Under the pieces are notes generated by a model. That model made no database searches. It was not told the DNA's origin and was given only the letters and a program-made list of their open reading frames with translations. A stretch of DNA of 64,000 nt from Cunninghamella blakesleeana. Taxonomy: Eukaryota; Mucoromycota; Mucoromycetes; Mucorales; Cunninghamellaceae. The position numbers and the translations under genes are program-made. The DNA lies in NCBI GenBank assembly GCA_017871115.1, contig JAFCIZ010000005.1, forward strand, positions 3,155,501 to 3,219,500, in the 5' to 3' direction. Every line of letters starts with the position of its first letter. Within the stretch, counting starts at the first letter, position 1. Of this stretch, positions 59,277 through 64,000 are shown piece after piece.

Positions 59277-61087
59277 ATGGATTTCCATCAACAAAAGCTT
59301 GTAGAAGTGAATCGGTTATATGAAGAACATGAAATAACTGTAGAAAAGTTAAGGTCTGCTTTAATTCGTGAACTTCCATTATTAGTACAAGAATATCAAC
59401 TTTCTTCATCACAAATAACTGCTTTAGAAGAATTTGTTAATGACAAATGTAAATTTAGCTTAGTCTAATATAAAATAGAATAATGATTATTATATAAGAA
59501 TTTATTAATATAACTTTATTTTCTTTTTTCTCATTTTTTATTTAGTAACCTTATTTCGTTATTTAAGAAAAAATCAGTTTTCACTAACAGTAACACTCTC
59601 TTTAATACTGGATACTATAAGGTGGAGATTAACAGAAAGAATAGATGAAATAAACCTGGATACAGTTTATGATTTATTATCAGCACCATTATGTTTTTAT
59701 CATAAAGAAGATCTTTGCGGTCGACCTATTCTTGTTATTCAACTAAAACATCTTCCTTTTGCTCAACTAGAAGCAAGTGGGTTAACTCATCAGGAAATAG
59801 CAGATCATTATACTATACCTTTAGTTATTTTTATGCTGGAAACAACTCGAAAGTTATTATTAGAAAAAACGAAAAAGAGACAGGATCAGCACATAAAAAA
59901 TCCCATTTTAATAGATACTATTGTGTTAATAGATTTTAAAGATGCTGATGGATTACCAAAGGTAAATATATGCATAGATATATATGAAAATGAAAAGAAA
60001 AATAATTAAGAGTATAAAAATATGATAATTAATATGTATACGTTATGTTGTCTCGGTTTATTAATTTATTTATTATTTAATTATTAAAGGATCTTTCAAT
60101 GGCACAAACTTTTATTAAATTATTAAAGCGATTTCCAGGCACAGCTGGTATGGTCTGTTTATTAAATTTTGGTTGGGTATACATGGGTCTTTGGCAAATG
60201 CTCAAAATGCTACTTTCCCAAGAAGCAAAAAATAGGGTCAGTTTTCCAAAATTAAAAGAATTAAAAAACTTTATTGATGAATCCAATTTACTAGTTGGTA
60301 AGTAACTACAACAACAATAATAATAACAATAAAGTAAGTGTATATATGTTTACAAATTATATTATATTATTGGTTAGAATTTGGCGGTAATGATCGTTTT
60401 GAATGGAATATTGATCAAGATGAAACATTTAATCGTTACAGTAATAGACCAATAGGTAGAAAAGAATCCAAAAGTGAAAAAGAAGAAGAAGGAAACGAAG
60501 ATCTATCATCTCCTCCAATTTCTGCTTATGCTACACCCACCGGTTCATTAACACCAGTTATTTATACACCTACTGTTAAACCAATGATACCACTACCTAA
60601 TACTGCAACAACAGCATCAGCATCTATTTCTACGATGACTAAAATAGAAAATCAATTACATCGCGTTTATTCAAAACTTGGTTTACAAAAATTAGATGAT
60701 AATAACCAAAAAGAAGATTATTCATTATACGATAATAAAAATAATGCTGTGTCACATACTGCGCTTTCTAAACGATTATTAACTTTACAACAACAACAAC
60801 AAAATAATTCCATTCGCCAACCAATTAGTGGAAATACTATAATCACTAATAGGAACCATAATAGCAATAATCAATCTATTGTAAAAATGGTTTTATTAAC
60901 GTTAATAGCTTTGGAAAAAAAATTGGCTTATGGTATAACACAATTGCTATTCAACCATCGATCATGGATCTACTGTTTTATTTTGGTATCTTATATATTA
61001 AGAAAAAGAAGGTTAAATTCAGTGCCTCTCCTTATTCAATATATTACAAATAGACAATTTTTATTGAAAAAATATATTTCATATTAA
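59277..61087 (+). CDS. CRAL-TRIO (Sec14-like) lipid-transfer protein with C-terminal membrane segment
   Basis: Four exons, 59277-59448, 59546-59961, 60090-60297 and 60378-61087, give 501 residues. The N-terminal helical CRAL-TRIO-N region includes LEEFVNDKLTLFRYLRKNQFSLT (splice inside) and TIRWRLTERIDEI. The lipid-binding fold (about 95-285) shows CFYHKEDLCGRPILVIQLKH, PILIDTIVLIDFKDADGLPKDLS cut at the splice, LKRFPGTAGMVCLLNFGWVYMGLW and IDESNLLVEFGGNDRFEW, the standard last strand ending in Gly-Gly. The tail is Ser/Thr/Pro and Gln/Asn-rich and ends with a hydrophobic helix (SWIYCFILVSYIL) followed by basic residues, a probable membrane anchor. Sec14-type proteins exchange phosphatidylinositol and other lipids. 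The anchored form resembles MOSPD2/Csr-like relatives only loosely. Confidence 0.88.
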
Positions 61088-61991
61088 ATGATATGTATTA
61101 CTATAACACTTAGCATACATTTATATATATATATATATATATAATAACTATTGTATTATGATTGTATTTTATTTATCAATTTTACTATTATTTAATTTTT
61201 AAATTTTTTTTTTCTATTATATAACTCTTTTATACATATATTTATTTACCTTTAATAAACACTTTTCATTTTAATACAAAAAAATAAACAGAATAAAACA
61301 TGAACTGAGATCTTAATTTACTATTATTAAAAATGACAAGAAATCATGATATTCCATCATATTATTTATTTTATATTATAATGGTTAGCGGATCATCATC
61401 TAAGGTTATTAGTTTTAATCTAAACATAATATCTCATGACTTATAACCTCTTAAAAACTAATTATGTACTAATCAAGTAGTTTGATCTGTATTGCGATAT
61501 AATGAACCCAATTCAAGTGATTTCTGGAAATATAAGTGATCTAATAATGAAGGTAACTGTATAGTATATACAAACTCTTTTCCTTTTTTTATTATTTATT
61601 TATTTATTTATTTGGCATAATACTCTATTGGTTATTGTAATATTTTTTATTATAATTAATATTATTTTAAACATTATGAGAATTTTTATGAATGGATAAC
61701 TAGAATCTTGTAATTTGAAATTAACGGAATATTTTGACAGTTTTGATGTTTCTAAATTTACTGAATGGTTAAAAACGCTTTCAATTATTTCAGTTTTATC
61801 AGACATACATCAATTGGTGAAGAAATAACTGCTTTTAATGACTGGAAGAAGAGCGCAATGTGCCGTTTTAATATTAGATTTTATTAAAAGATAATTGTAA
61901 TAAATAACTACAAAAGATAGGTAGAATCATGTATTGTTGATTATGTACATATGAGTTTATTTTTAAAACTTATTTAATAAGTTCCTAGGAA

Positions 61992-62040
<49 letters not shown>

Positions 62041-62287
62041 AAAGGTTTAAAACTATGAATTAAAAGAGAAATATATCAGGAAATAACGAAAAAAAATAAG
62101 AACGATAATCGTTTTAATAATATTTAATGATTAATAATTATTTAATAAAAGTTAGATACTTTTTTAATATAATATCAGTTTCTTCATTATAATTATACAT
62201 TATGATTACAACTCAATTTATTTATTTATTTCAATTATTATCTTTTAATAAATATCTAACATAATAATAATAACAATAATAGTATTA

Positions 62288-62322
<35 letters not shown>
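61088..62322. other. Convergent AT-rich intergenic region with a small coding-like relic
   Basis: 1.2 kb with (TA)n arrays at about 61123-61144, 61997-62034 and 62291-62322. Near 61741-61917 a plus-strand frame (FDVSKFTEWLKTLSIISVL) and a shifted one (MTGRRAQCAVLILDFIKR) look like decayed coding sequence, but I cannot assign them. Confidence 0.5.
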
Positions 62323-62325
<3 letters not shown>

Positions 62326-63294
62326 CATATAAATTTCTGAAAGACTAACGGCACTTCCATCTTTTTCATAACTTCTTAAAATGTATTCATTATTAGGTAA
62401 ATAATTACCAATATAAATAAAATAATAAACAATAAAACAAGCGGCAATCATTTCATAATCAAAAACAAGGAAAGCCCATTCACGACGAGCAATAGGGCCA
62501 TCAAATCCAGTGGCATATTCAGCAAAACGGTAAATAGAACGGATATATAATAAGAATGTTGTGATGAATAAACAAGTCAGCAACTTCTTTTTAGGTTCAG
62601 CAATTACAACTTTTGAGCGAATATCAATGACTTGAAAATCAAAATCGGATCTTCTATAAACAATAATAGCAATCACAGTAAAACAAACTAAAAAGACTAA
62701 TTGAATAGCAAGACCAAATAGAGTAATTGCTTGACCGGTTGTGTTATTACCACTTGCTTGAAGACCTCCGCCAGCACCTTGTAAAAAGAAACTAAAGATA
62801 TCACTAGCGAAAAAAAACCATGAAAGGAATTTGGGCCTTAACCAGAAAGGATCCTTTTTAAATGATGAACGAGTTGTTTCGTTTATGATTTTTTGATGAC
62901 TAGTTGTAGGAGATTGATAGGTTTCATTTTCAATACTGTTAGAAGTGGAAGATGAAGAAGGCTGTGATTTTTCTTGAACAATTTTGGCCAAAGTTTTATA
63001 ATTGACAAGAGCCAAAGCATTAGGACTAAGTAAAAGGAAAAGATTCATTATAACATATTTCATCAAAGTAGTATCCGTTCTACATAATAAACGGAATACA
63101 TAACCGATCACTTCAGCTATGGCGGTAAAAGTTAATATATGAAGCCATTTCCCATCCTTGTTTCTATAAATACGGTAAGCGAAAGCAACGGCAATGACCG
63201 AAAAAACAGCAATAGCTACTTCTGGTAAAACACCCATTGGTATATAATGAAAATAAAGCATGGCTTTATTTATTTCATTTGGTGGTGTACTCAT
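62323..63294 (-). CDS. RTA1-like seven-transmembrane protein
   Basis: An intronless frame of 323 residues. RTA1/RSB1-type proteins are fungus-specific, multi-pass plasma-membrane or endomembrane proteins linked to lipid export and resistance to amphipathic compounds. Seven hydrophobic segments are visible: residues about 19-40, 51-70, 80-100, 155-176, 189-213, 238-256 and 274-297. Family signatures include the EVIGYVFR motif after the second segment, LLSPNALALVNYKTLAKI, SDIFSFFLQGAGGGLQASG in loop/TM4 and RSIYRFAEYATGFDGPIARREW before TM7. An insertion rich in Ser/Thr (about 110-145) lies between TM3 and TM4. The C-terminus is short and acidic. The start (MSTPPNEINKAMLYF) matches the family's usual short N-terminus. 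Confidence 0.92.
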
Positions 63295-64000
63295 GATGAT
63301 ATTTTTATTGTATAAATAATATATATATATATGTAAAAGGATGAAGATAAAGAAGAAAGAAAAACAAAAAACAATAACACGAAATAAAATGAAATAATCA
63401 ATTTATATAATCTAATATAAACTTATATAAGTATAAATTTATACTTTGTATAAATTTATAAATAGTAATTTTTTTTAAAAAAAAAAATTTATATCGTTAT
63501 CGTCTTTTAAAAAAAAATAAATATTATTAACATTTTAAATCTAAAAAAGTATCTATACTAATCATATCAATCGATGTTTTTCTTCGGAGCCTGATCCCAT
63601 ATTGAGTGTAACTAGTTTTTTTCTTGGTATTTATAATGGTGGGAGTTTATATACTTGATGTTAATGTTATTTGTTTAACAATTTATATAAAAAATCGTCT
63701 TGGCATGATGTTATGCATCTTGGCTTTTTCTTTTTTTTCTATTTAAATATATATTGTAAACAAATCATTTTACTTTGTTCAATACTATTCTACACATGCC
63801 ACTATTAGATATAACAAAAAAAAAAAAATATATATATATATATATAAATTTCAATTATTAAAAAAATAAATAAATATATAGAGAGAGAGAGAGATAATAT
63901 AAGGTATTAATTACTTGAAAGAAACATCATGATAATATTGTAAAGAAAATATAAAAATCATTACAAAATTTTGATTTGAAAAGATCAATTGGTTATATTA
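63295..64000. promoter_or_regulatory. Upstream region of the RTA1-like gene
   Basis: About 700 bases with A/T tracts, (TA)n near 63829-63845 and a (GA)n run at 63881-63894. A short GC-richer patch TTCTTCGGAGCCTGATCCCAT (63580-63600) is the only non-A/T spot. No gene is visible to the window edge. Confidence 0.5.

Noticed and set aside
1..64000. tRNA, rRNA, U6 and other snRNA genes, CRISPR arrays, intact transposons
   Set aside because: I looked for B-box GGTTCGA-type sequences, the U6 core, regular spacer repeats, transposase or reverse-transcriptase motifs and long terminal inverted repeats, and saw none by eye; a tool-based scan could still find diverged ones.

Overview
The window is nuclear DNA of a very A+T-rich fungus, most likely a mucoralean or other early-diverging (zygomycete-type) lineage. 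The evidence is many short spliceosomal introns (68 in my models, mostly 70-170 nt), fungus-specific families (Zn2Cys6 regulators, RTA1-like membrane protein, GPI-anchored wall protein, ERMES subunit Mmm1, Cdc11/AspA septin), a TEA-domain factor, long Gln/Asn/His runs, and intergenic DNA full of (TA)n and A/T tracts. The species is not identified.

Layout, left to right. 1-2.3 kb: 5' part of mitochondrial ribosomal protein uL3m and an unknown acidic/poly-Gln protein. 2.6-4.8 kb: Zn2Cys6 regulator of Leu3/PrtT type. 4.8-5.9 kb: decayed ~296-bp tandem duplication. 5.9-7.4 kb: GPI-anchored His/acidic repeat protein. 8.4-9.8 kb: Mmm1. 11.5-12.7 kb: RPA2. 13-15.8 kb: second Zn2Cys6 regulator. 16.3-17.7 kb: Mak11/PAK1IP1. 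18.2-22 kb: decayed LRR-like relic, small secreted Cys-rich protein, F-box/LRR protein. 22.2-25.8 kb: head-to-head Lcp5/neuroguidin and Ssz1-type Hsp70. 28-30.6 kb: Prp40. 31-33.8 kb: PNUTS-like PP1 scaffold. 34.7-37.4 kb: DNA polymerase eta. 37.9-39 kb: cytochrome-b5-reductase-like enzyme. 40.6-42.6 kb: septin. 43.3-45 kb: Dma1/CHFR-like FHA-RING ligase. 46.1-48 kb: FYVE protein. 48.7-50.4 kb: TEAD factor. 51.8-56.5 kb: CLASP. 57.7-58.8 kb: Vti1. 59.3-61.1 kb: CRAL-TRIO protein. 62.3-63.3 kb: RTA1-like protein.

This is ordinary gene-dense fungal chromosome. The genes are mostly housekeeping and not an operon-like system, but themes recur: ribosome biogenesis (Mak11, Lcp5, Ssz1), DNA replication and damage bypass (RPA2, Pol eta), cell division and cytoskeleton (septin, Dma1, CLASP), and membrane traffic or lipid transfer (Mmm1, Vti1, FYVE, CRAL-TRIO). 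I see no mobile element with intact coding capacity, no CRISPR and no rRNA or tRNA gene. The most interesting items are the PNUTS-like architecture, the 15-copy hexapeptide repeat protein, MCB-like boxes in front of RPA2, a promoter motif shared by the septin and FYVE genes, and three FF motifs in Pol eta. All gene models were spliced by eye; exon boundaries were checked only for reading phase and family fit.
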